From positions 1 through 58,698 of the forward strand of contig CAJYYA010000017.1 in the NCBI GenBank assembly GCA_913778905.1: DNA of 58,698 bases, read 5' to 3'. Position 1 is the first letter of the stretch, and each line of letters begins with the position of its first letter. A program made the translations under genes and the position numbers. The stretch comes from an uncultured Naasia sp. (GTDB lineage Bacteria; Actinomycetota; Actinomycetes; Actinomycetales; Microbacteriaceae). The notes below the pieces were generated by a model. The model was not told the DNA's origin. It made no database searches and worked only from the letters and a program-made list of their open reading frames with translations. Positions 7,476 through 15,845 of this stretch are shown here, piece by piece.

Positions 7476-7930
7476 CCCGACTGCCCAAGGGGCTGATCGC
7501 GGCCCTGCTCATGGCGGCTCTGCTCGGGCTCTACATCGTCCTGCTCGGCGCACGAGCGGTGGCCTTCGTCGCCAGCGGTGAGCCCGTCGGTGTCGCCATC
7601 GGCATCGCGCTCTTCGTGTTGCCGGTCATCGGTGCCTATGCGCTGTGGCGGGAGCTGTCTTTCGGATTCGATTCGCAACGCCTGCTCGACCGCCTCGCCT
7701 CGGAGGGTGGCCTGCCCGACGACGATCTGCCGCGACGCGCCAGCGGTCGCCCCGAGCGCGCGGCAGCCGATGCCGCGTTCCCTGCCTATCGCGAAGCCGC
7801 CGAAAAGCATCCCGATGACTGGCGGTCGTGGATCCGCCTCGGTCTCGCGTACGACGCGAGCGGCGACCGGCGCCGGGCACGTCAATCCATTCGCACCGGG
7901 ATCGAGACCGAGAAGCGCACGCGCGCCTGA
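7472..7930 (+). CDS. Membrane protein with TPR-like C-terminus
   Basis: A 152-residue protein with two membrane segments (about residues 7-30 and 38-60) and a cytoplasmic tail. The tail has a single TPR-like helix pair (AAFPAYREAAEKHPDDWRSW, LGLAYDASGDRRRARQSI). The GTG start overlaps the dapB stop as GTGA, so it is translated with dapB. The function is not known; the TPR-like hairpin suggests protein binding. Confidence 0.82.
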   Translation: MTRLPKGLIAALLMAALLGLYIVLLGARAVAFVASGEPVGVAIGIALFVLPVIGAYALWRELSFGFDSQRLLDRLASEGGLPDDDLPRRASGRPERAAADAAFPAYREAAEKHPDDWRSWIRLGLAYDASGDRRRARQSIRTGIETEKRTRA

Positions 7931-7951
7931 CGGCTGGGCGGGCGCGCCCGG

Positions 7952-8863
7952 TCAGAGCGACGCGTCGACCGCCTGATCGCTGGTGCGGTCGCGGAACACG
8001 AATCCGTCCTCGACGAGCCGGGTGGGAGCCACGTCCTGGCTAGCGAGAAGGAGCTCTCGCCCCGCGTCGCCGAGAAGGGCCTCGATGGCGAACTTCGGCG
8101 CCGGGATCAGGAACGGACGCTTCATCCGCTCCGCCAGGTGCTTGCCGATCTCGGCCGATGTGGCGGGGGTGGGCCCGGTAAGGTTGACGGGTCCGCTCAG
8201 CTCCGAGGTGAGCAGGTGCACGATTGCGGAGGCCTCGTCGTGGAGGCTGATCCACGGCCAGACCTGCCGACCGCCACCGAGCGGACCGGAGACTCCGAAC
8301 TTGGTGAGCAGCTTCACCGGCGCCAGCGCACCTCCCGTGGGGGAGAGGACGACTCCCGTGCGAAGGAAGACGGTGCGGATGCCGGAGCGCGCTTCGCTCG
8401 CCGTCTGCTCCCACGCCTCCACGACGTCCGCGAGGAAGCCGTCGCCCCGAGCAGAGGATTCCGTCAGCCGCTCTCCCGGGCGGGAGCCGTAGATCCCGAC
8501 CGCGGAGCCGCTGAGGAAGGTCTTCGGGCCCGGCGATGCTTTCGCCATGGCCTCGACGAGCGTGCGGGTCGCCGCGATGCGTGAGGAGCGGATCTGCTCG
8601 CGGTAGTCGCTCGTCCAGGGCAGCTTGTTGAGCGAAGCCCCGGACAGGTTGACGACGGCGTCGATCCCATCGAGCGCGTGGGCGTCGAGCGTCCCCGCAC
8701 TCGGGTTCCAGGTGATCTCGCTCGCGTTCCTCGACTCCCGTCTCACGAGAGTGGAAACCGAATGGCCGGCGTTTCGCAGCTGCTTCTGCAGTTCGGTGCC
8801 GATGAGACCGCTGGCCCCGGCGATGAGGACGCGGAGGCCGTCGGGGCGCGATGAGGCTGTCAT
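7952..8863 (-). CDS. TIGR01777-family NAD-dependent epimerase/dehydratase-like protein
   Basis: A 303-residue extended-SDR protein of the YfcH/TIGR01777 family. The N-terminal Rossmann motif is VLIAGASGLIGTEL, followed by VNLSGASL, SGSAVGIYG and the characteristic PWISLHDEASAI. The C-terminal DUF1731-like segment has LLASQDVAPTRLVEDGFVF. The substrate of the family is unresolved. ATG 8863 was chosen because the reverse-strand TAGGCT (8871-8876) is 7 nt upstream; the frame stays open far upstream as a shadow of thyX. Confidence 0.92.
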   Translation of the reverse strand: MTASSRPDGLRVLIAGASGLIGTELQKQLRNAGHSVSTLVRRESRNASEITWNPSAGTLDAHALDGIDAVVNLSGASLNKLPWTSDYREQIRSSRIAATRTLVEAMAKASPGPKTFLSGSAVGIYGSRPGERLTESSARGDGFLADVVEAWEQTASEARSGIRTVFLRTGVVLSPTGGALAPVKLLTKFGVSGPLGGGRQVWPWISLHDEASAIVHLLTSELSGPVNLTGPTPATSAEIGKHLAERMKRPFLIPAPKFAIEALLGDAGRELLLASQDVAPTRLVEDGFVFRDRTSDQAVDASL

Positions 8864-8870
8864 GCGCGTC

Positions 8871-8876
8871 AGCCTA
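8871..8876 (-). promoter_or_regulatory. -10 box of TIGR01777 gene
   Basis: TAGGCT on the minus strand, 7 nt upstream of ATG 8863. Confidence 0.5.
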
Positions 8877-8986
8877 GGGTCGTCCGGCTGACATCCGACC
8901 GGACATGATGAGGGATTTTCCCGGGTGCTCCCGGGCCAGTTCGCGCGACCGGGGCGACCATGCGCGACGCACGGGTCGGGACTGCC

Positions 8987-8992
8987 TAGGGT
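8987..8992 (+). promoter_or_regulatory. -10 box of thyX
   Basis: TAGGGT, 6 nt before GTG 8999. A palindromic CCCGGG-TGCT-CCCGGG hairpin lies further upstream in the same divergent gap. Confidence 0.5.
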
Positions 8993-8998
8993 GGGGGT

Positions 8999-9730
8999 GT
9001 GAGTGAAGACATCGAGTTCCGCAGTGAGATGACCGTGGAGCTCGTTCGATCGAGCGCCCACGATTCCGACGTGCTGTTCGCAGCGCGCGTGTCGACCCAG
9101 GGGGAGAAGACCCTCGGCGACGCGCAGGACGGCGTCGAAGCCGATGAGAAGCGCGACCGCGGGCTCATCAACTACCTCATGCGAGACCGTCACGGCTCGC
9201 CGTTCGAGCACAACTCCATGACGTTCTACGTGCAGGCGCCGATCTTCGTGTTCCGCGAGTTCATGCGGCACCGCGTCGCCTCGTACAACGAGGAATCGGG
9301 TCGCTACCGCGAGCTGCGCCCCACGTTCTACGTGCCCGGTCCCGAGCGCAAGCTCGTGCAGGTCGGAAAGCCCGGCGCCTACAGCTTCGAAGACGGCACC
9401 CCCGAGATGACCGAGCTCGTCGGCCAGCAGACGCGCGCCGTCAGCACCCAGGCCTACGAGTCCTATCAGCGCATGCTCGACGCGGGCATCGCGCGGGAGG
9501 TCGCTCGCATCGTTCTCCCGCTCAACCTCTTCTCGTCGATGTACGTGACGATGAACGCGCGGGCCCTGATGAACTTCCTCAGCCTCCGAACCAAGCGCGA
9601 GGACTCGCACTTCCCGTCGTTCCCACAGCGCGAGATCGAGATGGTCGCCGAGAAGATGGAGACCTCGTTCCAGGAGCTCATGCCCCTGACCCACGCGGCG
9701 TTCGAGAAGAACGGACGGGTCGCACCCTGA
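8999..9730 (+). CDS. thyX: FAD-dependent thymidylate synthase
   Basis: A 243-residue ThyX. It methylates dUMP to dTMP with methylene-tetrahydrofolate and FADH2. The signature RHRVASYNEES (RHR-x7-S) is at residues 90-100, followed by GRYRELRPTFYVPG. Length and order match actinobacterial ThyX. It is the only thymidylate synthase in the window. The stop codon TGA overlaps a CTG that appears to start the SDR gene. Confidence 0.97.
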   Translation: MSEDIEFRSEMTVELVRSSAHDSDVLFAARVSTQGEKTLGDAQDGVEADEKRDRGLINYLMRDRHGSPFEHNSMTFYVQAPIFVFREFMRHRVASYNEESGRYRELRPTFYVPGPERKLVQVGKPGAYSFEDGTPEMTELVGQQTRAVSTQAYESYQRMLDAGIAREVARIVLPLNLFSSMYVTMNARALMNFLSLRTKREDSHFPSFPQREIEMVAEKMETSFQELMPLTHAAFEKNGRVAP

Positions 9731-10488
9731 CCCGGCGACGCGTCGCGCTCGTCACCGGGGCCACCGCCGGCCTCGGTGCCGAGTTCTCGCGTCAGCTGGC
9801 CGCCCGCGGGTTCGATCTCGTCCTGGTCGCCCGCTCGGCCGACGGACTCGAGCGCGTCGCCGACGAACTGCGTTCCGCCGGCCGCCGGATCGATGTCCTC
9901 GCCCGTGATCTGTCCGACGCGGGCGCGCTCGCCGACGTCGAGACGCGGCTCGCGGACCCATCCCGTCCTGTGGACCTGCTGGTCAACAACGCCGGCTTCG
10001 GGCTCCGTGACCCGTTCGCCTCGTCGGCTGTCGATGACGAGCAGCGGCTGCTCGACGTGCTCGTCACGGCACCCATGCGCCTCACCCACGCCGTTCTTCC
10101 GCAGATGGTCGAGCGGGGCCGTGGCGCGGTGGTCAACGTCGCAAGCGTGGCGGCCTACACTCCACGCGGAACCTACGGCGCGGCGAAGGCATGGCTGCTG
10201 TCGTTCAGCCGGTCCTTGCACGTCGAGCTCCGGGGACGCGGCGTGACCGTGACGGCCGTGGCACCGGGGTTCGTCCACACGGAGTTCCACTCGCGGATGC
10301 GGGTGTCGAAGGACGGCATCCCGCGCGTCCTGTGGCTCCGGCCCGAGTACGTGGTGCGTGCCACCCTGCGCGCGGCGGCGCGCCGTCGCATGGTGACCAT
10401 CCCCAGCCTGCGCTACCGCCTCATCGTCGCTCTCGCCCGCCTCGCCCCGGCGCCCTGGGCCGCCGCGGGCACCCTCACACCCCGCTGA
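9727..10488 (+). CDS. Short-chain dehydrogenase/reductase (probable CTG start)
   Basis: A 253-residue classical SDR with the cofactor motif VTGATAGLGAEF near residues 8-19, NNAG (NAGFGLRDPF), the catalytic Ser in VNVASVAAYTP, and YGAAKAWL (Tyr-x3-Lys). A C-terminal hydrophobic stretch follows. No ATG, GTG or TTG exists in this frame before the Rossmann motif; the first one (9970) would remove the whole cofactor site. CTG 9727 overlaps the thyX TGA as CTGA, the position normally taken by ATGA or GTGA, so I infer a CUG start coupled to thyX. The substrate is unknown. Confidence 0.85.
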   Translation: MTRRRVALVTGATAGLGAEFSRQLAARGFDLVLVARSADGLERVADELRSAGRRIDVLARDLSDAGALADVETRLADPSRPVDLLVNNAGFGLRDPFASSAVDDEQRLLDVLVTAPMRLTHAVLPQMVERGRGAVVNVASVAAYTPRGTYGAAKAWLLSFSRSLHVELRGRGVTVTAVAPGFVHTEFHSRMRVSKDGIPRVLWLRPEYVVRATLRAAARRRMVTIPSLRYRLIVALARLAPAPWAAAGTLTPR

Positions 10489-10501
10489 ACCGAGCACCCT
10501 G

Positions 10502-10645
10502 CTGAACAAATGCAGGAGTCCGAAGAACGAATGCAGGATCCGAGGAATCGGCCCCTTATCGGTTCCGCATGACTCCTGGGGACCGGTCCGGCGGGTCCTG
10601 CAAACAGCGCGGCATCTCCTGCATTCGTCACGCGGTTCCTGCATT
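10502..10645. repeat. Five-iteron element, copy A
   Basis: The 9-bp core AATGCAGGA occurs at 10509-10517 and 10530-10538 on the plus strand (21-bp step). On the minus strand it starts at 10596 (degenerate), 10617 and 10637 (21- and 20-bp steps). Exactly 57 bp separate the two facing sets. The outer end carries CTGAACAAATGCAGGAGTC. Copy B on the other side of the DUF559 gene has the same geometry inverted. Confidence 0.85.
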
Positions 10646-10698
10646 CGGTCGGCCACGATGGGGAACGCGCTCGGGTGCCCCTTCTGCCGGAAGCCATC

Positions 10699-11577
10699 TC
10701 AGGTGGGGATCCGGATGGGTGACGCACGGTGGTCGCCGCGTGCCACGGCGGCCAGCACGGCGGCCTCGACGAGGCCCCATTCGCGCTCGACCTGGTTGGC
10801 CAGGAACCGGAGTGTGCGATACCCGCGGGCGCTGGCCGCAGCATCGCGGCGACGGTCGCGGGCGTCGTCGCGGTGGAACGCCTCGCCGTCGAGCTCGACG
10901 ATGAGCGTGTCGCCGATGAGAGCGTCGACGATGCCGACGCCGTCGATCCGAACCTGTTGAGCCACCTGGATGTCCAGCGCGCGGATACGGAAGACGAAGA
11001 TCGATTCGATTCCGCTCGCCGACGAGGTACCCACTGCCGGCAGGCGTCGGCGGAACGTACGGGGGAGAGAGTCACGAACAGCGGCCCAGTCGCCTTCGGT
11101 AACGAGTCCGGTGTGCAGCGCCGACTCCGCCACCACGGCCAGGTACTCGGGGGAGTGGCAGTGGGCGATCTGACGGAGACACTCAGTAGGAGGCGCCACT
11201 ACGCGCGACCGCTCGCAGGATGTACCCGTCCAGTGCACCTTCACGGTCGATCCGTCACCGAGTCGCGTTCGGTACGAAGTGGCGGTCCGCAGACGGGAGG
11301 CTTTCTCGTGCACACCGACATGGAGCACCTCGTCCCCGCGCGGCACCCACAGACCCCAGAACCGGGCGCCGCTGCTGCATGCCAGCTGACCGCCCACCCG
11401 CACCGCGCGTTGCGCGTCGGGCGGCAAGGACGGCGAGCAGTACCAGCCCTGTCGTACGCGGACGAGCACGCGGGACGCGACGAGATCCGTGATCCGGGTT
11501 CGGTCGAATCCGGCGTCGTGCAATTCCCAGGTGGCGATGACTCCGCCGCGATCACGGATGAGGGTTTCGAGTTCCAT
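10699..11577 (-). CDS. AbiEi-like winged-helix / DUF559 endonuclease-domain protein
   Basis: About 292 residues. The N-terminus (residues 1-50: LIRDRGGVIATWELHDAGF, RITDLVASRVLVRVRQGWYC) resembles the AbiEi antitoxin DNA-binding region. The C-terminal 90 residues match DUF559, a Vsr-like PD-(D/E)xK nuclease fold: IVELDGEAFH, then DARDRRRD, RGYRTLRFLANQVEREW. A role in DNA defence or repair is inferred only. ATG 11577 was chosen because GGGAGGG lies 7 nt upstream; the open frame continues through copy B of the flanking repeat. It sits alone between two inverted five-iteron elements, interrupting the thyX-dapA interval. No AbiEii-like toxin gene is adjacent. Confidence 0.82.
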   Translation of the reverse strand: MELETLIRDRGGVIATWELHDAGFDRTRITDLVASRVLVRVRQGWYCSPSLPPDAQRAVRVGGQLACSSGARFWGLWVPRGDEVLHVGVHEKASRLRTATSYRTRLGDGSTVKVHWTGTSCERSRVVAPPTECLRQIAHCHSPEYLAVVAESALHTGLVTEGDWAAVRDSLPRTFRRRLPAVGTSSASGIESIFVFRIRALDIQVAQQVRIDGVGIVDALIGDTLIVELDGEAFHRDDARDRRRDAAASARGYRTLRFLANQVEREWGLVEAAVLAAVARGDHRASPIRIPT

Positions 11578-11681
11578 CCGAGCACCCTCCCGCTCGCCGT
11601 GGGCGTGCCGGGAGGCGGAGCGAGCGATGTGGGGCATCGGCGGCGATCGCGGCCGGGGGAGGAGACGGCCGCCTCTGAACA

Positions 11682-11825
11682 AATGCAGGATCGGCACGCG
11701 GAATGCAGGAGACGACGTCACAAATGCAGGAAGCGTGGAGAAAGTGGCCCGGAAAGTCGGGGGTGTCATCGCCGACCGACTCCGCATCTCCTGCATTCGT
11801 TTTGCCGACTCCTGCATTTGTTCAG
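11682..11825. repeat. Five-iteron element, copy B (inverted relative to copy A)
   Basis: Plus-strand AATGCAGGA cores are at 11682, 11702 and 11723 (20- and 21-bp steps). Minus-strand cores start at 11789 and 11810 (21-bp step). The facing sets are 57 bp apart, as in copy A. The outer 19 bp (11807-11825) are the exact reverse complement of 10502-10520. The remaining 11578-11916 interval holds the DUF559 ribosome site and the dapA promoter; I see no other gene. Confidence 0.85.
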
Positions 11826-11903
11826 AACAGGGGAGGGACGGAGCGCACCGGCTGTTCACTCGACGACGGACGAGAGGTGCCTCGCCGTGAAGGGCCCACC
11901 GGA

Positions 11904-11909
11904 TAGCCT
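11904..11909 (+). promoter_or_regulatory. -10 box of dapA
   Basis: TAGCCT, 7 nt before GTG 11917 but only 1 nt before the in-frame ATG 11911, which favours GTG as the leaderless start. Confidence 0.55.
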
Positions 11910-11916
11910 TATGGTC

Positions 11917-12894
11917 GTGTCAGCGCAGGAGAACCCGTTCGGCCAGGTCTTGGTCGCCCTCGTCACCCCGTTCACCGCCGACGGCGAAGTCGATTGGCCG
12001 GCAGTCGAGAGCCACATCGATCACTGCATCAGCGAGGGCGCCGACGGCATCGTCGTCACCGGCACCACCGGTGAGACGAGCACCCTGACCGACCCCGAGA
12101 AGGTGCGACTCGTCGAGGTCGCCCGCGACGTGTCGTCAGGCCGCGCGAAGGTCATCACCGGTGGTGGCTCGAACGAGACGGCCCACGCCATCGAGCTCTA
12201 CAAGAAGAGCGAGAAGGTCGGTGCCGACGGCATCATGATCGTCACGCCGTACTACAACAAGCCCACTCAGGCGGGCATCCTCACGCACTTCCGCATGGTC
12301 GCCGACTCGACCGACCTGCCGGTGATCCTCTACGACATTCCCGGCCGCACGGGCGTTCCCATCAAGTACGAGACCATCCTGCGCCTCGCGAAGCACCCCA
12401 ACATCCTCGCCGTGAAGGACGCCAAGGGCGACTTCAGCGAGGTCAGTCGTGTGCTCAACCAGACCGACCTCCTCTACTTCTCGGGTGATGACGCCAACGT
12501 GCTCCCTCATCTCTCGATCGGAGCGAGCGGACTCATCGGCGTGACCGCCAACATCGCCCCGGCGGCCTATCGGACGATGGTCGACGCCGTGAACGCGAGC
12601 GATCTGGCGACCGCGACGGAGATGCACAAGGCTCTCGAGCCGCTCGTGCGCGCGACGATGACTCATGTCCCGGGTACAGTCGCAACGAAGTACATCCTTC
12701 ACGGCCTCGGCCGGATCTCCTCGCCCCGCGTGCGCCTGCCGCTCGTCGGACCCGAGGAGTGGGAGGCCGCACTCATCGAAGACGAGATCGATCTCGTCCG
12801 CACCATCCCGGGTGTGAAGTTCACCAAGTTCCGTCCCGACCGCAACGCCGCGGCCGGCGGAGCGCTCCCCAAGGTGGCGGGTACCACCCGCTAG
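11917..12894 (+). CDS. dapA: 4-hydroxy-tetrahydrodipicolinate synthase
   Basis: A 325-residue DapA. It condenses pyruvate with aspartate semialdehyde at the first committed step of lysine/DAP synthesis. Seen are the GTTGETSTLT phosphate-type loop (about 50-59), catalytic Tyr in ILYDIPGRTG (about 139) and the Schiff-base Lys in LAVKDAKGD (about 167). The C-terminus has an extra basic stretch (FRPDRNAAAGGALPKVAG). RNase J follows 74 bp downstream, a pairing common in actinobacteria. The start was set by the -10 spacing, although a much longer open frame exists upstream. Confidence 0.97.
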   Translation: MSAQENPFGQVLVALVTPFTADGEVDWPAVESHIDHCISEGADGIVVTGTTGETSTLTDPEKVRLVEVARDVSSGRAKVITGGGSNETAHAIELYKKSEKVGADGIMIVTPYYNKPTQAGILTHFRMVADSTDLPVILYDIPGRTGVPIKYETILRLAKHPNILAVKDAKGDFSEVSRVLNQTDLLYFSGDDANVLPHLSIGASGLIGVTANIAPAAYRTMVDAVNASDLATATEMHKALEPLVRATMTHVPGTVATKYILHGLGRISSPRVRLPLVGPEEWEAALIEDEIDLVRTIPGVKFTKFRPDRNAAAGGALPKVAGTTR

Positions 12895-12914
12895 GGGCAA
12901 CAAGCTTTTCCCAT

Positions 12915-12954
12915 CCGCCCGCGACGGGCGGCAACAGGCGATCCGAGAATCGCC
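12915..12954 (+). promoter_or_regulatory. Two hairpins in the leader of the RNase J gene
   Basis: CCGCCC-GCGAC-GGGCGG (12915-12931) and GGCGAT-CCGAGA-ATCGCC (12937-12954) are consecutive stem-loops ending 3 nt before AAGGAG, the ribosome site. They could attenuate transcription between dapA and rnj or act in RNA-level control of the nuclease. Confidence 0.45.
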
Positions 12955-12968
12955 ACTTAAGGAGTCGC

Positions 12969-14648
12969 ATGATCGACGACGCACTGTACGAACCCCCGGC
13001 ACTTCCAGAGGGCACCCTGCGGGTCATCCCGCTCGGCGGTCTCGGCGAGGTCGGCCGGAACATGACCGTATTCGAGTTCGGCGGCAAGCTGCTGATCGTC
13101 GACGCGGGTGTGCTGTTCCCGGAGGAGCACCAGCCCGGAGTCGACCTGATCCTGCCGGACTTCACCCCGATCCGGGATCGCCTCGACGATGTGCTGGGCG
13201 TCGTCCTCACACACGGTCACGAAGACCACATCGGGGCGGTTCCCTACCTGCTCCGCCTGCGCGGGGACATCCCCCTCATCGGCAGCTCGCTGACGCTGGC
13301 CCTCATCGAGGCCAAGCTCAAGGAGCACCGCATCAAGCCCTACACGCTCACCGTGGCCGAGGGGCAGCAGGAGAAGCTCGGGCCCTTCGACCTCGAGTTC
13401 GTGGCGGTCAACCATTCCATCCCGGATGCTCTCGCCGTCGCCATCAAGACCCCGGCCGGCGTCGTTCTGCACACCGGTGACTTCAAGATGGACCAGCTTC
13501 CGCTCGACAACCGGCTGACCGACCTCCGTGCGTTCGCCAAGCTCGGCGAGGCGGGCATCGACCTCTTCCTGGTCGACTCGACCAACGCGGACGTGCCCGG
13601 TTTCACCCCGTTGGAGCGCGCCATCGGGCCGGTCCTCGAGCAGGTCATCGCCCGCGCCCCGCGCCGCGTCATCGTCGCGAGCTTCTCGAGTCACGTGCAC
13701 CGTGTGCAGCAGGTGCTCGACGCCGCCCATGCGAACGGCCGTCGCGTGGCGCTCATGGGTCGCAGCATGGTGCGCAACATGGGGATCGCCGCGGACCTCG
13801 GTTACTTGAAGGTGCCCCAGGGTGTCTTGATCGACGCCAAGAAGGCCCCGGACCTGCCCGACGACAAGGTCGTCTACATGTCGACCGGTTCGCAGGGCGA
13901 GCCGATGGCCGTCCTCGCGCGCATCGCCAACATGGAGCACCAGATCGAGATCGGCGAGGGCGACACCGTCATCCTCGCCTCGAGCCTCATCCCCGGCAAC
14001 GAGAACGCGGTCTACCGCGTCATCAACGGCCTGACCAAGCTCGGCGCCAACGTCGTCCACAAGGGCAACGCCAAGGTCCACGTCTCAGGCCACGCCGCCG
14101 CCGGCGAGCTGCTGTACTGCTACAACATCCTCAAGCCGAAGAACGTCATGCCCGTGCACGGTGAATACCGTCACCTCGTCGCGAACGCGCAGCTCGCGCG
14201 CGACACCGGCATCCCCGAGGCGAACACCATCGTGGGCGGCAACGGCACGGTGGTCGATCTGAAGGACGGCGTCGCGAAGGTCGTCGGACGCGTCGACATC
14301 GGCATGGTCTACGTGGACGGCTCGAGCGTCGGCGAGATCGACGAGGCCGACCTCAAGGATCGCCGCGTGCTCGCGGAGGAGGGCTTCATCTCGATCTTCA
14401 CCGTCGTCGACCCCGCGACCGGCCACATCGTCGCCGGCCCTGAGGTGCACGCGCGCGGCTTCGCGCCCGACGAGAGGATCTTCGACGAGGTCATCCCGAA
14501 GATCCGGCAGGCCCTCATCGAGGCGGCGGAGAACGGGACCCGCGACACGCACGCGCTGTCGCAGGTCGTGCGCCGCACGGTCGGGCGCTGGGTGAACACG
14601 AAGCACCGCCGTCGCCCGATGATCGTCCCCATCGTCATCGGCGGTTGA
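12969..14648 (+). CDS. rnj: Ribonuclease J
   Basis: A 559-residue metallo-beta-lactamase/beta-CASP ribonuclease with 5'-3' exo- and endonuclease activity in mRNA decay and rRNA processing. The zinc motif THGHEDHIG (His82, His84, Asp86, His87) is followed by VNHSIPDA and HTGDFKMD. The beta-CASP region contains SFSSHVHRVQQ and STGSQGEPM, and then comes the dimer-forming C-terminal region. ATG 12969 follows AAGGAG by 5 nt. Length is normal. The gene probably shares a transcript with dapA. Confidence 0.96.
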   Translation: MIDDALYEPPALPEGTLRVIPLGGLGEVGRNMTVFEFGGKLLIVDAGVLFPEEHQPGVDLILPDFTPIRDRLDDVLGVVLTHGHEDHIGAVPYLLRLRGDIPLIGSSLTLALIEAKLKEHRIKPYTLTVAEGQQEKLGPFDLEFVAVNHSIPDALAVAIKTPAGVVLHTGDFKMDQLPLDNRLTDLRAFAKLGEAGIDLFLVDSTNADVPGFTPLERAIGPVLEQVIARAPRRVIVASFSSHVHRVQQVLDAAHANGRRVALMGRSMVRNMGIAADLGYLKVPQGVLIDAKKAPDLPDDKVVYMSTGSQGEPMAVLARIANMEHQIEIGEGDTVILASSLIPGNENAVYRVINGLTKLGANVVHKGNAKVHVSGHAAAGELLYCYNILKPKNVMPVHGEYRHLVANAQLARDTGIPEANTIVGGNGTVVDLKDGVAKVVGRVDIGMVYVDGSSVGEIDEADLKDRRVLAEEGFISIFTVVDPATGHIVAGPEVHARGFAPDERIFDEVIPKIRQALIEAAENGTRDTHALSQVVRRTVGRWVNTKHRRRPMIVPIVIGG

Positions 14649-14777
14649 TCCGATCCGCCGGGTCATCCTCTCGTCAGGCCGTCTTCCTCGGATGTCCTCC
14701 GAGAGGATGACTCGGAACATGTGAGTTCGCCGATAGCGTCGACCTCGAGCCCGAACGTCGGGTGACGAGGGGGCGGC

Positions 14778-15845
14778 GTGGGCGTCTGGCGCAAGTGGAT
14801 ATTCCCGATTCTGCGGATCGTGGTCTTCGCGGCCATCGCCGCGGCCCTGGTCAAGCTCGCCTTCTTCGCCGATCCCGCCGGGGATGCCGGGCCGGCAGTC
14901 CCCACGGGGACCATCACGGATCCCGTCTACGTCGTGACGACGGGGACGGTGCGCAACGACGTCAAGCTGACGGGCTCGGTCGAGTCGGATCCCGCTCGGG
15001 CCGTCAAGGCGGTCGCCGCGGGCTCGGTCGACGAGCTCTTCGTCGGACAGGGCGCGAGCGTCAATCAGGGTGATGAGCTCTACGACATCAAGGTCGAGAC
15101 CCCACGCGACCCGGTCGAGACGACCGCGCCGGACGGCAGCATCCAGATCACCCAGCCCAAACCGATCGTCACCTACGAGAAGGTGCTCGCTCCGATCAGC
15201 GGGGTGCTCACCTCGCTCACGGTGATCCATGGACAGTCCGTCGCGATCGGCGACACGACCGGTCAGGTGAGTCCGCCGACGTTCTCGGTGACCGGCTCGA
15301 TCCAGCCCGCCCAGCAGTACCGTCTGCTCGAGAAGCCCACCGAGGCGACCGTCGCGATCACGGGCGGTCCGGCTCCGTTCACCTGCACGAACCTGACGAT
15401 CTCGAACGGCACGGCCTCGAGCGGTGGCGGCGGTGGGAGCGGAACCGACTCCGGAGTCGTTCCCGGGGGCGCTCCGAGCGGATCGGGTGGCCCGGTCGTG
15501 CGGTGCGCCGTGCCGGGCGATGTCACGGTGTTCGCGGGGCTGGCGGCCGACATCTCGATCGCGGCCGGATCGGCGGAGAACGTGCTCGTCGTGCCGACCA
15601 CAGCGGTCGAGGGCGGGGCGGAGTCGGGCAAGGTCTACCTCGTCGGCGCCGACGGGGCGCAGGAGGAGCGTGTCGTGAAGCTGGGACTTTCGGACGGCAC
15701 GAACGTGCAGGTCACGGAGGGGCTCGCCGAAGGCGATCAGATCCTGCAGTTCACGCCCAACGCTGCCGCGGTCATCCCGGACGGGTGCTACGACGCCGGT
15801 GGTGGCGCGGTGTTCTGCGACCCGGGTTCCGGGATCGTCCAATGA
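14778..15845 (+). CDS. MacA/HlyD-like periplasmic adaptor subunit
   Basis: A 355-residue protein with one N-terminal membrane anchor (about residues 8-29) and an extracellular body. The body has a biotinyl/lipoyl-like region (AGSVDELFVGQGASVNQGDELY, then VLAPISGVLTSLTVIHGQSV), beta-barrel segments and a GGGGGSG linker. Several Cys residues (CTN, RCAV, DGCYDAGGGAVFC) could form disulfides outside the membrane. GTG 14778 follows a GAGGGGG-type site. The stop overlaps the ATPase start (ATGA), so it belongs to a three-gene exporter with the next two genes. The exported substrate is not known. Confidence 0.88.
   Translation: MGVWRKWIFPILRIVVFAAIAAALVKLAFFADPAGDAGPAVPTGTITDPVYVVTTGTVRNDVKLTGSVESDPARAVKAVAAGSVDELFVGQGASVNQGDELYDIKVETPRDPVETTAPDGSIQITQPKPIVTYEKVLAPISGVLTSLTVIHGQSVAIGDTTGQVSPPTFSVTGSIQPAQQYRLLEKPTEATVAITGGPAPFTCTNLTISNGTASSGGGGGSGTDSGVVPGGAPSGSGGPVVRCAVPGDVTVFAGLAADISIAAGSAENVLVVPTTAVEGGAESGKVYLVGADGAQEERVVKLGLSDGTNVQVTEGLAEGDQILQFTPNAAAVIPDGCYDAGGGAVFCDPGSGIVQ

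Noticed and set aside
10699-11577. AbiE toxin-antitoxin pair
   Set aside because: Only the antitoxin-like N-terminal region is found, fused to a DUF559 domain; no adjacent nucleotidyltransferase toxin gene exists.
10502-11825. CRISPR array
   Set aside because: The repeated 9-bp cores step by 20-21 bp with no unique 30-40 bp spacers, occur in both orientations, and no cas genes are present.
10729-12894. A 721-residue frame ending as DapA
   Set aside because: The first 390 codons are antisense to the DUF559 gene and run through the iteron repeat; the DapA family start and the -10 box place the start at 11917.
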